This document shows positions 15,443 to 23,841 of a stretch of 64,000 bases of DNA, one piece after another. This stretch comes from Exiguobacterium chiriqhucha RW-2 (GTDB lineage: Bacteria > Bacillota > Bacilli > Exiguobacteriales > Exiguobacteriaceae). The translations under genes were made by a program, and so were the position numbers. A model generated the notes under the pieces. It was not told where the DNA came from. It saw nothing but the letters and a program-made list of their open reading frames with translations, and searched no databases. The number at the start of each line of letters is the position of its first letter. The first letter of the stretch is position 1. The stretch covers positions 372,001 to 436,000 of the forward strand of contig NZ_ATCL01000014.1 in NCBI RefSeq assembly GCF_000416965.1, in the 5' to 3' direction.

Positions 15443-16675
15443 TTATTTTTCAGTCAGTCGTACCCGTGTTTGTCCGTTCGTACCTTCGAATAAGCGGAGT
15501 GAATATGTCTCACTCTCATAAACTACTGCATCGTCCGTCTCGAGGACGGGTTCACCGAGCGGGCTGAACGCCTCGCGTGTCGTTTGCGTGTTTGTCCAGT
15601 CGATGGCGTGAACCTTGTCCTGTTGAATGACGAAGAAGCCGCCGTTATAGAACGCATAGGCGTTCAACGCATCCGTCTCACGGCCGTAAGGCGCGCCGAG
15701 CGTCTCCGTGAGTGCCGCTTCGTTCATAGCGAAGAAATCAGGAATCGATTCGCCGAGCCAATCGTTGTTCAAGTTCGTGTTCACCCAGTCGAGTAGGGCG
15801 CTATCGGTCAAGTCGCGTGTCGGCCATTCGGTCGTGACCGAATCGAGCGGAACCCATGCTGTCGTCCCATCCAAATTTACTTCAACGTGTTCATCTTGTT
15901 CCTTTAAAATCTCATAACGGTCGCCGATATCTCCTATATAGGTGACCGTCGTACCGTTCGGTTCAGAGACGAGATTAACGTTTTTCGAGGCGAGCCAGAC
16001 ATAATTTGTTTCTGGCTCTTGGACGACCGGTTCAGGATCCGGCTTAGGTGTTTCTTCGACAACTTTGGCTTCTTGTTTTGGTTCCAACAAGTCCATAACA
16101 TATGGATACCCGATATAGCCGCCTCCTATGAGTAAACCGAGGAGGAAAAGGACACCAATCCATTTTCCGGATTTACGGCGTGGTCGGGCTGGTTCAATCG
16201 TTCGTTGATACTTGGCTCGTTCCGCGCGTGAGGGCACGGGAATTTCAGGTGTATAACGCGGTTTTGCGGTTGTGGCTCGTTCTTCCTGTTTTAGAGTTTC
16301 AACTACGGTTGGTTCGGAAGTGGGTACCGATGCCTTGTTCGGAATCGGTGTTTCCTTGACGGCTGTCTTGTCAATTGACGTGGATTGAGGAACCGTCGCT
16401 TCTTTGTTCAATACATTCTCATGCATCTCGAGTAAAGACACATAGTATGGAAGAAACGTGGCATCTTTCTTCCCATCCTTAATCCAACCAGCGAAGTCCG
16501 ACGCCGATTTTTCTTCGGTTGGGAGCGATGGCTCCGTCGTACCGGTCAACTCTTCGAAGGACACGTTCAACGATTTCCCGTCCCCTAAATTTTGTTTAAT
16601 GACATCTTGTAGTTTTGTACGTGTTGCCGCATTCGTGTCTGCGTACAACTGGAGTAGGCGCTCACTAACGTGCAC
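15443..16675 (-). CDS. Membrane-anchored protein with SH3-like extracellular domain
   Basis: The 410-residue product begins with a cytoplasmic helical domain (about residues 1-85), a Pro/Thr/Lys/Glu-rich low-complexity linker (about 95-165), one membrane helix (about 172-192, KWIGVLFLLGLLIGGGYIG), another charged linker, and an SH3b-like domain (about 225-280, KNVNLVSEPNGTTVTYIGD then WVPLD). The rest (280-410) is a beta-rich extracellular domain with LGAPYG and GFFVIQQ. This layout suggests a wall-sensing or wall-binding protein. I do not recognise a named family. It starts at GTG with AAGGAGGAG upstream and is divergent from the polysaccharide operon. Confidence 0.7.
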   Translation of the reverse strand: MHVSERLLQLYADTNAATRTKLQDVIKQNLGDGKSLNVSFEELTGTTEPSLPTEEKSASDFAGWIKDGKKDATFLPYYVSLLEMHENVLNKEATVPQSTSIDKTAVKETPIPNKASVPTSEPTVVETLKQEERATTAKPRYTPEIPVPSRAERAKYQRTIEPARPRRKSGKWIGVLFLLGLLIGGGYIGYPYVMDLLEPKQEAKVVEETPKPDPEPVVQEPETNYVWLASKNVNLVSEPNGTTVTYIGDIGDRYEILKEQDEHVEVNLDGTTAWVPLDSVTTEWPTRDLTDSALLDWVNTNLNNDWLGESIPDFFAMNEAALTETLGAPYGRETDALNAYAFYNGGFFVIQQDKVHAIDWTNTQTTREAFSPLGEPVLETDDAVVYESETYSLRLFEGTNGQTRVRLTEK

Positions 16676-16732
16676 TATTGTCTCCTCCTTTTGTTAAGTT
16701 CTTCCTAACAAAGTTTATCAGATTTACATACC

Positions 16733-16760
16733 AAAAAACCCAAATTTTAAAAAATGGGTC
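16733..16760 (-). terminator. Possible terminator or hairpin in the divergent region
   Basis: Read leftward, ACCCA and TGGGT flank an AT-rich centre and are followed by TTTTTTGG. It would stop leftward transcripts from the polysaccharide side before the SH3-like gene. The stem is short in G-C, so this is uncertain. Confidence 0.35.
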
Positions 16761-16778
16761 ATCAACTGTGAGGATTTT

Positions 16779-16787
16779 TGCTATAAT
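16779..16787 (+). promoter_or_regulatory. Predicted extended -10 promoter of the polysaccharide operon
   Basis: TGCTATAAT is a perfect extended -10, 84 bases before the chain-length gene. No good -35 is seen at 17 bases, as is common for extended -10 promoters. The leader between it and the start is 80 bases. Confidence 0.5.
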
Positions 16788-16870
16788 GTTTTGGTATTGG
16801 CATTGTTAAATATTATCTGCGGAATTTTTCCAGTAGTGACTTTAAAGAACAGAGGAGAGAAAACACGAGC

Positions 16871-17590
16871 ATGAAAGAAGAGACAATTTCCCTTGGAGAA
16901 TTATTCTCCATCTTGAAACGGAGCAAATGGCTCATCGCAAGTTTAGCAATCATCGCGGCGCTCATCGCCTTTTTAGTTAGTTCATTCGTGATTAGTCCGA
17001 CGTATGAAGCGTCAACGCAGGTTCTCGTTGCGCCAAAACAATCTGAGCAATCGATTGATTTAGGTCAAGTGCAATCTTCAATTAACTTGGTCAACACATA
17101 TCGTGTCATTATTCAAAGCCCAGCTATTCTTGAACAAGTTCAAGAAAACGTGATTGGAGCCCCTGATAATATTAGTAATTTAATCACGGTAAACAGTGAA
17201 CAAAACTCACAAGTCATTAATATCAAAGTTCAACATACGAACCCAGTCTTAGCAACAGATATTGCAAATGAAATTAGTGATGTCTTTTCAAAAGAAGTAC
17301 CGGAATTGATGAGTGTCGATAACGTCAAAGTGCTTTCTAATGCATCTGTACCGATGTTCCCGGTGAAACCTAACATCTTATTGAATACAGCTATCGCAAC
17401 AGTGCTTGGTTTAATGATTGGAGTTGCCATCGCGTTTCTCAAGGTTGTGTTGGACCGTCGGATTAAGACGGAACAAGACGTTGAAAATATTTTGGAACTT
17501 CCAGTTCTCGGATCAATCCCTGTGATTGATAAAGTCGAAATGCGTCAACAGCGCCAAGCTAACATGAAAGGTGAACAAGTCCATGTTTAA
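16871..17590 (+). CDS. Wzz/CapA-type chain-length determinant, BY-kinase adaptor
   Basis: The 239-residue protein has the Wzz domain: an N-terminal membrane helix (about residues 18-41), an extracellular domain with PTYEASTQVLV and the Q/S-rich middle, and a second helix (about 172-194) preceded by PVKPN, the proline-rich motif of this family. The cytoplasmic tail normally activates the partner tyrosine kinase, encoded here by the next gene, which overlaps by eight bases. Together they set chain length and export of surface polysaccharide, as EpsA/EpsB or CapA/CapB do. The ATG follows GAGGAGAG. It is the first gene of the polysaccharide locus. Confidence 0.88.
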   Translation: MKEETISLGELFSILKRSKWLIASLAIIAALIAFLVSSFVISPTYEASTQVLVAPKQSEQSIDLGQVQSSINLVNTYRVIIQSPAILEQVQENVIGAPDNISNLITVNSEQNSQVINIKVQHTNPVLATDIANEISDVFSKEVPELMSVDNVKVLSNASVPMFPVKPNILLNTAIATVLGLMIGVAIAFLKVVLDRRIKTEQDVENILELPVLGSIPVIDKVEMRQQRQANMKGEQVHV

Positions 17591-18299
17591 GTTCGGAAAA
17601 AAGAAGAGTAAACACATTCAATATGACAAAACCGGTCGTGAGTTAATTACCGTTCTTAAGCCGAAGTCACCGATTTCGGAGCAGTACCGGACGATTCGGA
17701 CGAACCTAGAATTTACCGCTGTGGATGATGAACTCCAAACAATGGTCATCACTTCTGCTTCATCAGGCGAAGGAAAGTCGACGACTTCGTCTAACCTCGC
17801 CGTCGTCTATGCTCAACAAGGAAAACGAGTATTACTCGTCGACTGTGATATGCGTCGTCCGACAGCCCATTTTACGTTCCGTCTTTCGAACGGGATTGGT
17901 CTCTCAACTGTGTTGGCTAAGAAGACGACTGTTGAAAAGGCAATACATTCGACTCAAATCGAAAACCTCGATTTGATTGCAGCAGGCCCAATCCCACCAA
18001 ACCCGTCAGAACTATTGTCTTCGAAGATGATGGATCGCGTTTTGGAAGAACTAAAAACAAACTATGACATCATCATTTTAGATGCACCTCCAATGATGCA
18101 AGTGGCGGATACACGCCTTTTGGCTCGCAAGGTTGACGGTGTCGTTCTTGTCGTAGGTTGTGACAAGTCAGACCGTCAGATGGTCGTCAAAGCAAAAGAA
18201 CAATTGACGCTCGCTGAAGCTCATATTCTCGGTGTTGTCTTGAACAAACGTGAGCCACAAGGCAGCGACGACTACTACTACTATTACGCATACGAATAA
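17583..18299 (+). CDS. CpsD/CapB family bacterial tyrosine kinase
   Basis: This 238-residue cytoplasmic BY-kinase has Walker A ASSGEGKSTTSSNLA (about residues 58-72), Walker A' VLLVDCDMRRP (about 85-95), Walker B IIILDAPP (about 163-170), and a C-terminal tyrosine cluster (DDYYYYYAYE) that is the autophosphorylation site in the family. It pairs with the upstream adaptor and is reversed by the phosphatase encoded next. The ATG at 17583 has AAAGGTGA upstream; a GTG four codons earlier is less likely. It regulates polysaccharide assembly and export enzymes by phosphorylation. Confidence 0.92.
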   Translation: MFKFGKKKSKHIQYDKTGRELITVLKPKSPISEQYRTIRTNLEFTAVDDELQTMVITSASSGEGKSTTSSNLAVVYAQQGKRVLLVDCDMRRPTAHFTFRLSNGIGLSTVLAKKTTVEKAIHSTQIENLDLIAAGPIPPNPSELLSSKMMDRVLEELKTNYDIIILDAPPMMQVADTRLLARKVDGVVLVVGCDKSDRQMVVKAKEQLTLAEAHILGVVLNKREPQGSDDYYYYYAYE

Positions 18300-18313
18300 A
18301 AGGAGAGCGTGCC

Positions 18314-19081
18314 ATGATTGATATCCATTGTCACTTATTGCCGGCCGTTGATGACGGTCCGGAAACAGTTGAACAAGCGGTCGAGATGGCGAAACGCGCC
18401 GTAAGTGAAGGGGTGACCGCAATCGTGGTCACCCCCCACGCGTTTCACCCGCAGTTTGACACAAGTCAGCTGGATGTATCGAATGCTGTGACGAGATTAC
18501 AAAACGTTTTGCGGCAAGAAGGAATCAACCTCGATTTATACACAGGTCAAGAAATCCGGATTTTTGGAGACCTTGTTGAGTCACTAGAGCAAGGAAAAGC
18601 ATTATCTCTTGCCGGGTCTCGTTACGTTTTAGTGGAGTTCCCAAGTGACTCAGTCCCTGCCTATGCTGAACAATTATTCTTCGGACTTCAAACAGAAGGC
18701 TACACGCCCGTCATCGCTCACCCTGAGCGTAATAAAGAGTTCGCTACTAATCCGAAACGATTGATGGACTTCATCTCTTCTGGTGCGCTATCGCAGATTA
18801 CGACGAGTAGTTTGACTGGAGAGTTCGGTCAGAACGTTAAGGAACTCGCATTTGCTTTCCTTCGTAATGGCTTGAGTCATTTGATTGCATCAGATGCCCA
18901 TAGCACAGGCCGCCGAACATTTTATTGGACGGAAGTCGAGAAAGTTGTTCGTGAAGAGCTTGGTCAAGATAAGTGGGAAAATTACGTAGTCAATGCGGAA
19001 GCAATTATGAAGGATGAATTTGTATTCATCGATCCGCCGACATTACCGACGAAAAACTGGCGAGGAAAATGGAAAAAATGA
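18314..19081 (+). CDS. CpsB/CapC family PHP-type tyrosine phosphatase
   Basis: The 255-residue protein is a metal-dependent PHP-fold phosphatase that removes phosphate from the C-terminal tyrosines of the preceding kinase. The metal-binding motifs are DIHCHLLPAVDDGP (residues 3-16), TPHAFHP near 42, the GQEIR region near 80, AHPERN near 140, and SDAHS near 197. Length is typical of YwqE/CpsB. AAGGAGAG stands at the right distance before the ATG, 14 bases after the kinase stop. Kinase, adaptor and phosphatase form the regulatory module of the polysaccharide locus. Confidence 0.92.
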   Translation: MIDIHCHLLPAVDDGPETVEQAVEMAKRAVSEGVTAIVVTPHAFHPQFDTSQLDVSNAVTRLQNVLRQEGINLDLYTGQEIRIFGDLVESLEQGKALSLAGSRYVLVEFPSDSVPAYAEQLFFGLQTEGYTPVIAHPERNKEFATNPKRLMDFISSGALSQITTSSLTGEFGQNVKELAFAFLRNGLSHLIASDAHSTGRRTFYWTEVEKVVREELGQDKWENYVVNAEAIMKDEFVFIDPPTLPTKNWRGKWKK

Positions 19082-19302
19082 TTGTCTTATTTTAAAGACT
19101 AGTTATTGACAATTTATCTATAAATATGATTCTTATGTCGACAACTGTCGAACGATTTCAAGTTTAATTTACTCCTCGTCTGTTTTTATATTAGGTCGAA
19201 AGTGGTACCCTTAACTTATAATTTTGAAAGGATGTAAGTTACATCCTTTTTTCTATGAATCAGGCAGATAATATATATTATCCCAGCGAGGAGGAACGAT
19301 GA
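19082..19302 (+). promoter_or_regulatory. Leader between regulatory module and biosynthesis genes
   Basis: This 221-base untranslated stretch splits the polysaccharide locus and holds no ORF. It contains TTGACA at about 19107-19112, a short GTCGAC/GTCGA-rich segment near 19138-19153, and a terminator-like hairpin at 19227-19254. A leader with a terminator just before epsC-like genes recalls processive antitermination leaders of other Bacillales, such as the EAR element of the eps operon. No sequence match to EAR could be tested here. Confidence 0.4.
19227..19254 (+). terminator. Terminator-like hairpin inside the polysaccharide leader
   Basis: AAAGGATGTA and TACATCCTTT are perfectly complementary around a three- to four-base loop and followed by TTTT. 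It lies about 50 bases before the next gene, so it would stop transcription unless anti-terminated or unless a promoter lies after it. Confidence 0.65.
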
Positions 19303-21192
19303 ATGTCATTAACTGAGCTAAAAAGAAAGTCGATTCGGACTAGTATTTTGGCTACGCTAGATATTATTGCAATTATTTCTGCAATTACATTTACGTATTT
19401 CTTTTTATATCCTGTCGAGTTTTTATTTTCGATGAATCAAAATCATTTTATTCAATCGGCGATCATTTATAGTGTGCTATTTATTTTAATAGCGGGACTG
19501 AGCGGCCTCTATGATGTAGCATGGCGATTCGCTAGCATTAAAGAAGCCATCAGATTAACACTTACATTGGTAATGAGTACAGCTTCTCTTTATCTCATAC
19601 AGTTTGGTATGTATGGAGAAGCAATGGAACGTATGTTGTTTCTGAGTTCCTGTCTTTCTTTATTAGCTTTAGGAGCAATTCGATTAGGTTCGCGTGTAAT
19701 GATCACTTGGAACTCTAATTCTACTTCCGGTTTATTTAATAAAAAATTAAAGAGACGAAAAGATGAAAAACGGACGCTGATCATTGGAGCTGGACAAGCT
19801 GGACGAATGCTCGTCCGTCAAATGCAACACTCACAAAATCATCGGATGAACCCGATTGGTTTCATTGATGATAATAGCCATCTACAATCACTAACCGTCA
19901 ACGACGTGAAAGTGTTGGGGAAGGTTGATGATTTAGAATCTGTAGTTGAACGTGAGGCAATTGATAAGATTGTCTTCGCTATTCCATCAATGAATTATAA
20001 AGAACGATTAGAAATCATCAAACGTGCAAAAGCAATTTGTACAAATGTACATACGTTGCCAATGATTGAAGAAGTGGCAGCCGGTAAAGTATCGGTTAAC
20101 CAGATGCGGCAAGTGTCAATTGAAGATTTACTTGGGCGTGAGCCTGTAGAACTTGATATCTCTGGGATACAGTCGGAAGTGGAAAGCAAAACGGTCCTTG
20201 TGACTGGTGCTGGGGGATCAATCGGCTCTGAAATTTGTCGTCAAATCTTAAAGTTCCAACCATCACGCCTTTTATTGCTAGGTCACGGAGAGAATAGTAT
20301 TTATTTGATTGAACGTGAACTTCGTGATTTGAACTTGAATATTGAACTTATTCCGATTATTGCGGACATACAAGATCGAAATCGATTAAAGGAAGTATTT
20401 GAATCATACACGCCACATCTTGTCTTTCATGCGGCAGCTCATAAACATGTGCCATTGATGGAGGCCAATCCTCATGAAGCTGTAAAGAATAATATTTATG
20501 GGACCAAGAATGTTGCTGAAATGGCCGATGAATTTGGAGCTTCTCGTTTCGTCATGATATCAACTGATAAAGCTGTGAATCCAACGAATGTCATGGGATC
20601 TACAAAACGAATCGCTGAAATGGTCGTTCAACGTTTAGGAAAAATAAGTCGAACGAAATATGCTGTAGTTCGTTTTGGTAATGTTCTAGGAAGCCGTGGA
20701 TCAGTCATCCCACTTTTCAAAAATCAGATTGAAAAAGGCGGTCCACTTACAGTTACTCATCCAGATATGACTCGATATTTTATGACCATTCCTGAAGCAA
20801 GTCGACTCGTTATTCAAGCCGGTATGCTGGCTGACGGCGGAGAAGTTTTCGTTTTAGATATGGGCGAGCCCGTGAAGATTGTGGACCTTGCTCGAAACAT
20901 GATCAAATTAAGTGGGTTTACAGAGGAACAAATCTCTATTGAGTATAGTGGGATTCGTCCAGGAGAAAAAATGTTCGAAGAGTTGTTGAAAGAAGGGGAA
21001 GTCCACCCTGAAGCAGTGTATCCAAAGATTTTTACGGGCATTGTGTCAGAAGAACAGAATTTAGACGGGAAATTAAATCAAATTCATCATCTTAAAACGA
21101 GTGAAGCACTTAGTCTTTACCTTATTAATTGGGCGAATGATGGAATTGAGTTGCAAGACGATTCTCTTAACCACATGCGAGAAACTGTTTGA
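19303..21192 (+). CDS. Membrane UDP-HexNAc 4,6-dehydratase (EpsC/CapD type)
   Basis: The 629-residue protein has four N-terminal membrane helices (about residues 13-130), a first Rossmann domain (LIIGAGQAGRMLVRQM near 158) and a C-terminal SDR domain with VTGAGGSIGSEIC near 300, STDKAVNPTNVMGSTKR near 425 and RFGNVLGSRGSV near 455. Family members (CapD, PglF, EpsC) convert UDP-GlcNAc to UDP-4-keto-6-deoxy-GlcNAc; the D-K pair in STDKA replaces the usual Tyr-x-x-x-Lys. With the reductase at 21839 this could give UDP-D-QuiNAc or UDP-D-FucNAc. GAGGAGG precedes the ATG. First gene after the leader. Confidence 0.9.
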   Translation: MSLTELKRKSIRTSILATLDIIAIISAITFTYFFLYPVEFLFSMNQNHFIQSAIIYSVLFILIAGLSGLYDVAWRFASIKEAIRLTLTLVMSTASLYLIQFGMYGEAMERMLFLSSCLSLLALGAIRLGSRVMITWNSNSTSGLFNKKLKRRKDEKRTLIIGAGQAGRMLVRQMQHSQNHRMNPIGFIDDNSHLQSLTVNDVKVLGKVDDLESVVEREAIDKIVFAIPSMNYKERLEIIKRAKAICTNVHTLPMIEEVAAGKVSVNQMRQVSIEDLLGREPVELDISGIQSEVESKTVLVTGAGGSIGSEICRQILKFQPSRLLLLGHGENSIYLIERELRDLNLNIELIPIIADIQDRNRLKEVFESYTPHLVFHAAAHKHVPLMEANPHEAVKNNIYGTKNVAEMADEFGASRFVMISTDKAVNPTNVMGSTKRIAEMVVQRLGKISRTKYAVVRFGNVLGSRGSVIPLFKNQIEKGGPLTVTHPDMTRYFMTIPEASRLVIQAGMLADGGEVFVLDMGEPVKIVDLARNMIKLSGFTEEQISIEYSGIRPGEKMFEELLKEGEVHPEAVYPKIFTGIVSEEQNLDGKLNQIHHLKTSEALSLYLINWANDGIELQDDSLNHMRETV

Positions 21193-21209
21193 CCATTGGA
21201 GTGTGAATA

Positions 21210-21842
21210 ATGAAATACATTGAGCAGAAAAGAAAAATTGATTTCATTCTTTCTTTAGTAGGATTAATTGTTTTATCACCTTTATTTATTGGGATTATGA
21301 TTGCGATTAAATTGGAGTCGAAAGGTCCTATCTTTTTTAAACAAAAGCGTGTCGGAGTGAATCAAACTCATTTCAAAATTTTAAAATTTAGAACTATGAA
21401 AATCGATACTCCTAAGGATACACCAACCCACTTATTACTAGATCCAGATCTCTACATTACAAAAGTCGGGAAGTTTCTTCGGAAAACGAGTCTCGATGAA
21501 CTTCCTCAAATCATTAATATTCTAAAAGGTGATATGGCAGTGATTGGTCCGCGTCCTGCACTTTGGAATCAGTACGATTTGATTGAGGAACGTGAAAAAT
21601 ACGGAGCGAACAGTGTGACTCCGGGTTTAACAGGATGGGCTCAAATCAATGGTCGAGATGAACTTCCAATTGAGTATAAGGCACAACTAGACGGTTATTA
21701 CGTTGAAAAGATATCATTCTGGATGGATGCAAGATGCTTTATAGGGACTTTATTTAGTGTAGCAAAAGGCGACGGAGTTGTTGAAGGCGGCACAGGAATA
21801 ATGAGTAAAGAAGTCGCCTCGTCCAAGGAAACAGACAAATGA
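21210..21842 (+). CDS. Initiating sugar-phosphate transferase (PglC/WbaP catalytic type)
   Basis: This 210-residue protein is a small polyprenyl-phosphate phosphoglycosyltransferase. One N-terminal re-entrant membrane helix (about residues 10-33) is followed by KFRTM, the catalytic acidic pair in SLDELPQIIN, GDMAVIGPRP, and PGLTGWAQINGR. The family moves sugar 1-phosphate from a UDP-sugar to undecaprenyl phosphate and starts repeat-unit assembly on the inner membrane face. Given the neighbours, the first sugar is likely a 6-deoxy-HexNAc, but this is inference. The gene overlaps the following reductase by four bases (ATGA). Confidence 0.9.
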   Translation: MKYIEQKRKIDFILSLVGLIVLSPLFIGIMIAIKLESKGPIFFKQKRVGVNQTHFKILKFRTMKIDTPKDTPTHLLLDPDLYITKVGKFLRKTSLDELPQIINILKGDMAVIGPRPALWNQYDLIEEREKYGANSVTPGLTGWAQINGRDELPIEYKAQLDGYYVEKISFWMDARCFIGTLFSVAKGDGVVEGGTGIMSKEVASSKETDK

Positions 21843-22684
21843 AGCGTGTTTTAATTGTTGGGGCCAATAGTTATATCGGAAAGTCATTTAGAAGTTGGGT
21901 TGCGGAGAATTCAACCTCAGAGATGACACTTGACTCTTTGAGTTTACGTGATGATACGTGGAGAAATGTTGGTTTGCATGAATATGATTCAGTCATTCAT
22001 TTAGCAGCTATTGTGCACTCTCCAAAAGCAGAATCATCCTTATACTACAAAGTAAATCGAGACTTAGCGGTTGAATTCGCAAAGAAAGCTAAGAGCGAAG
22101 GGGTCAAACACTTTATTTTTATAAGTACGCTAAGTGTCTATGGCAATGAAGTGAACGATGTGATTGATCAACATACTGTACCAAAACCAAGTAACCATTA
22201 TGGTAGATCGAAATGGGAAGCCGAAAATGAAATTATCGGCCTTGAAAATGATGAATTTATTGTTTCGATTGTGAGACCGCCGTTGGTATATGGGCCTCAG
22301 GCGCCAGGCAATTTCGCAAGAATCATGAACTTTTCGATATTAACGCCTATAGTGCCTTTTATTTCAAATAAAAGAAGTATGATTTTTATTGATAATCTTT
22401 CAAACTTTCTATTTATCCTGATAAAGAATAAAGTCAAAGGGATTTTCATACCTCAAAATGCAGATAGTGTGTGTACATCAGAAATTTTGCTTGAATCTAG
22501 AGCGATATCAGGCAAAAAAACACTTGTATTGCCAATCAAATTACCACGGAAGTTAAAAAAGAAAATTAAGATTATAGATAAAGTGTTTGGTGATTTAGTA
22601 GTAGATCCACAACTCTCATCAGTAAATGAACAATATAGCCAAGTGACTTTTAAAGAATCTATTTTTTTGTCAGTAATTAAATAA
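21839..22684 (+). CDS. NAD-dependent epimerase/dehydratase, likely WbpV-type 4-reductase
   Basis: The 281-residue SDR protein has the Rossmann motif IVGANSYIGKSF at the N-terminus, VIHLAAIVHSP near 55-66, FISTLSVYG near 97 and the catalytic NHYGRSKWE (Tyr about 121, Lys about 125). The PLVYGPQAPGNF segment is typical of reductases that act on UDP-4-keto-6-deoxy-HexNAc (WbpV/WbjF kind). Placed after the 4,6-dehydratase and initiating transferase, it fits formation of UDP-D-QuiNAc or UDP-D-FucNAc. The C-terminal third is very basic and low in GC. Exact product is inferred. Confidence 0.75.
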   Translation: MKRVLIVGANSYIGKSFRSWVAENSTSEMTLDSLSLRDDTWRNVGLHEYDSVIHLAAIVHSPKAESSLYYKVNRDLAVEFAKKAKSEGVKHFIFISTLSVYGNEVNDVIDQHTVPKPSNHYGRSKWEAENEIIGLENDEFIVSIVRPPLVYGPQAPGNFARIMNFSILTPIVPFISNKRSMIFIDNLSNFLFILIKNKVKGIFIPQNADSVCTSEILLESRAISGKKTLVLPIKLPRKLKKKIKIIDKVFGDLVVDPQLSSVNEQYSQVTFKESIFLSVIK

Positions 22685-22755
22685 CATACAAACGTCGATG
22701 TAACATGCTTTTCATAGCGGTTTTCAGAATAGAGATTTAGGCGAGGAAGAAAACG

Positions 22756-23841
22756 GTGAAACAAATACTCATATTATCAAATCATCATGCATACACCTAT
22801 AATTTCAGAAAAGAAGTGATCCAGTCGCTACTGAATGAAGGACATAAAGTATGTATCGTTGCTCCTTACGGTGAGAAAATCGAATTACTTAAAGAGATGG
22901 GATGCGAATATTTAGAGCTTTCCCTAGATCGAAGAGGAATCAATTTGAAGAATGATATCCAATTAATGTATGGATACCATAAAATCGTGAGACGTATGAA
23001 ACCGGATGTTATTCTCTCTTATACGATTAAACCCAATATTTACGGCGGGATTGTTTCGAGAGTGCATAAGATTCCTTTTATACCGAATGTCACTGGTCTT
23101 GGATCAGCTGCCTCTTCAAATAAACTCATAAGCAAATTGGTTTTATTTTTGTACAGATTGGCTTTCAAAAAAACAAGCCATGTCTTTTTTCAAAATAAAG
23201 AAAACAGAGATTTCTTCTTAAATAATGGATTTAAGTTGAACTATGAAGTATTGCCTGGTTCAGGAGTTAACTTAAGTGAATATGCTCCGGCTCCTTATCC
23301 TATTGAATCCAATACATACGATATTCTATACGTAGGGAGAGTTATGAAGGAAAAAGGGGTCAATGAGCTTCTTTCGGCAGCGAAAATCCTTGAAGATCGA
23401 GCCGTCCCTGTACGATTTCGGTTAGCTGGTTTTCTTGATGATGGATTTGATATTTCAAATTCAATCGAACATAAGAATGTAGAATTATTAGGTGCGAGAG
23501 ATGATGTTCCTTCTTTAATTGAGAAAGCTCATGCCATTATCTTACCGTCTTATCATGAGGGAATGTCCAATGCCTTGTTAGAGGCAGCTGCCTCAGGTAG
23601 ACCATTACTAGCCTCCGATATAGCGGGATGCAGAGAAATCATTGATGACAATAAGAACGGGTTCTTATTCGAAGCAAAATCTGCAAACAGCATTGTAGAC
23701 AGAGTGGAAGCATTCATTTCTACTTCGTATGCTGAGAAAGTTCGCATGGGGTCTGCATCAAGAAATAAAGTAGAAGAAGAATTTGATCGAAGCATTATTG
23801 TAAAGGCATATCTCAACAAAATTACGGAGGTTACTCAATGA
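22756..23841 (+). CDS. GT4 family glycosyltransferase
   Basis: This 361-residue GT-B enzyme begins ILILSNHHAYTYNFRKEVI and has the GT4 C-terminal signature: ILYVGRVMKEKGVNELL (residues about 190-206) and SYHEGMSNALLEAAASGRPLLASDIAGCREI with the E-x7-E pair (about 270-300). It probably adds a HexNAc or uronic acid to the lipid-linked intermediate in the cytoplasm. It starts at GTG after GAGGAAG. A 71-base gap from the reductase gene contains no terminator. The following dehydrogenase gene overlaps by four bases. Confidence 0.85.
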   Translation: MKQILILSNHHAYTYNFRKEVIQSLLNEGHKVCIVAPYGEKIELLKEMGCEYLELSLDRRGINLKNDIQLMYGYHKIVRRMKPDVILSYTIKPNIYGGIVSRVHKIPFIPNVTGLGSAASSNKLISKLVLFLYRLAFKKTSHVFFQNKENRDFFLNNGFKLNYEVLPGSGVNLSEYAPAPYPIESNTYDILYVGRVMKEKGVNELLSAAKILEDRAVPVRFRLAGFLDDGFDISNSIEHKNVELLGARDDVPSLIEKAHAIILPSYHEGMSNALLEAAASGRPLLASDIAGCREIIDDNKNGFLFEAKSANSIVDRVEAFISTSYAEKVRMGSASRNKVEEEFDRSIIVKAYLNKITEVTQ

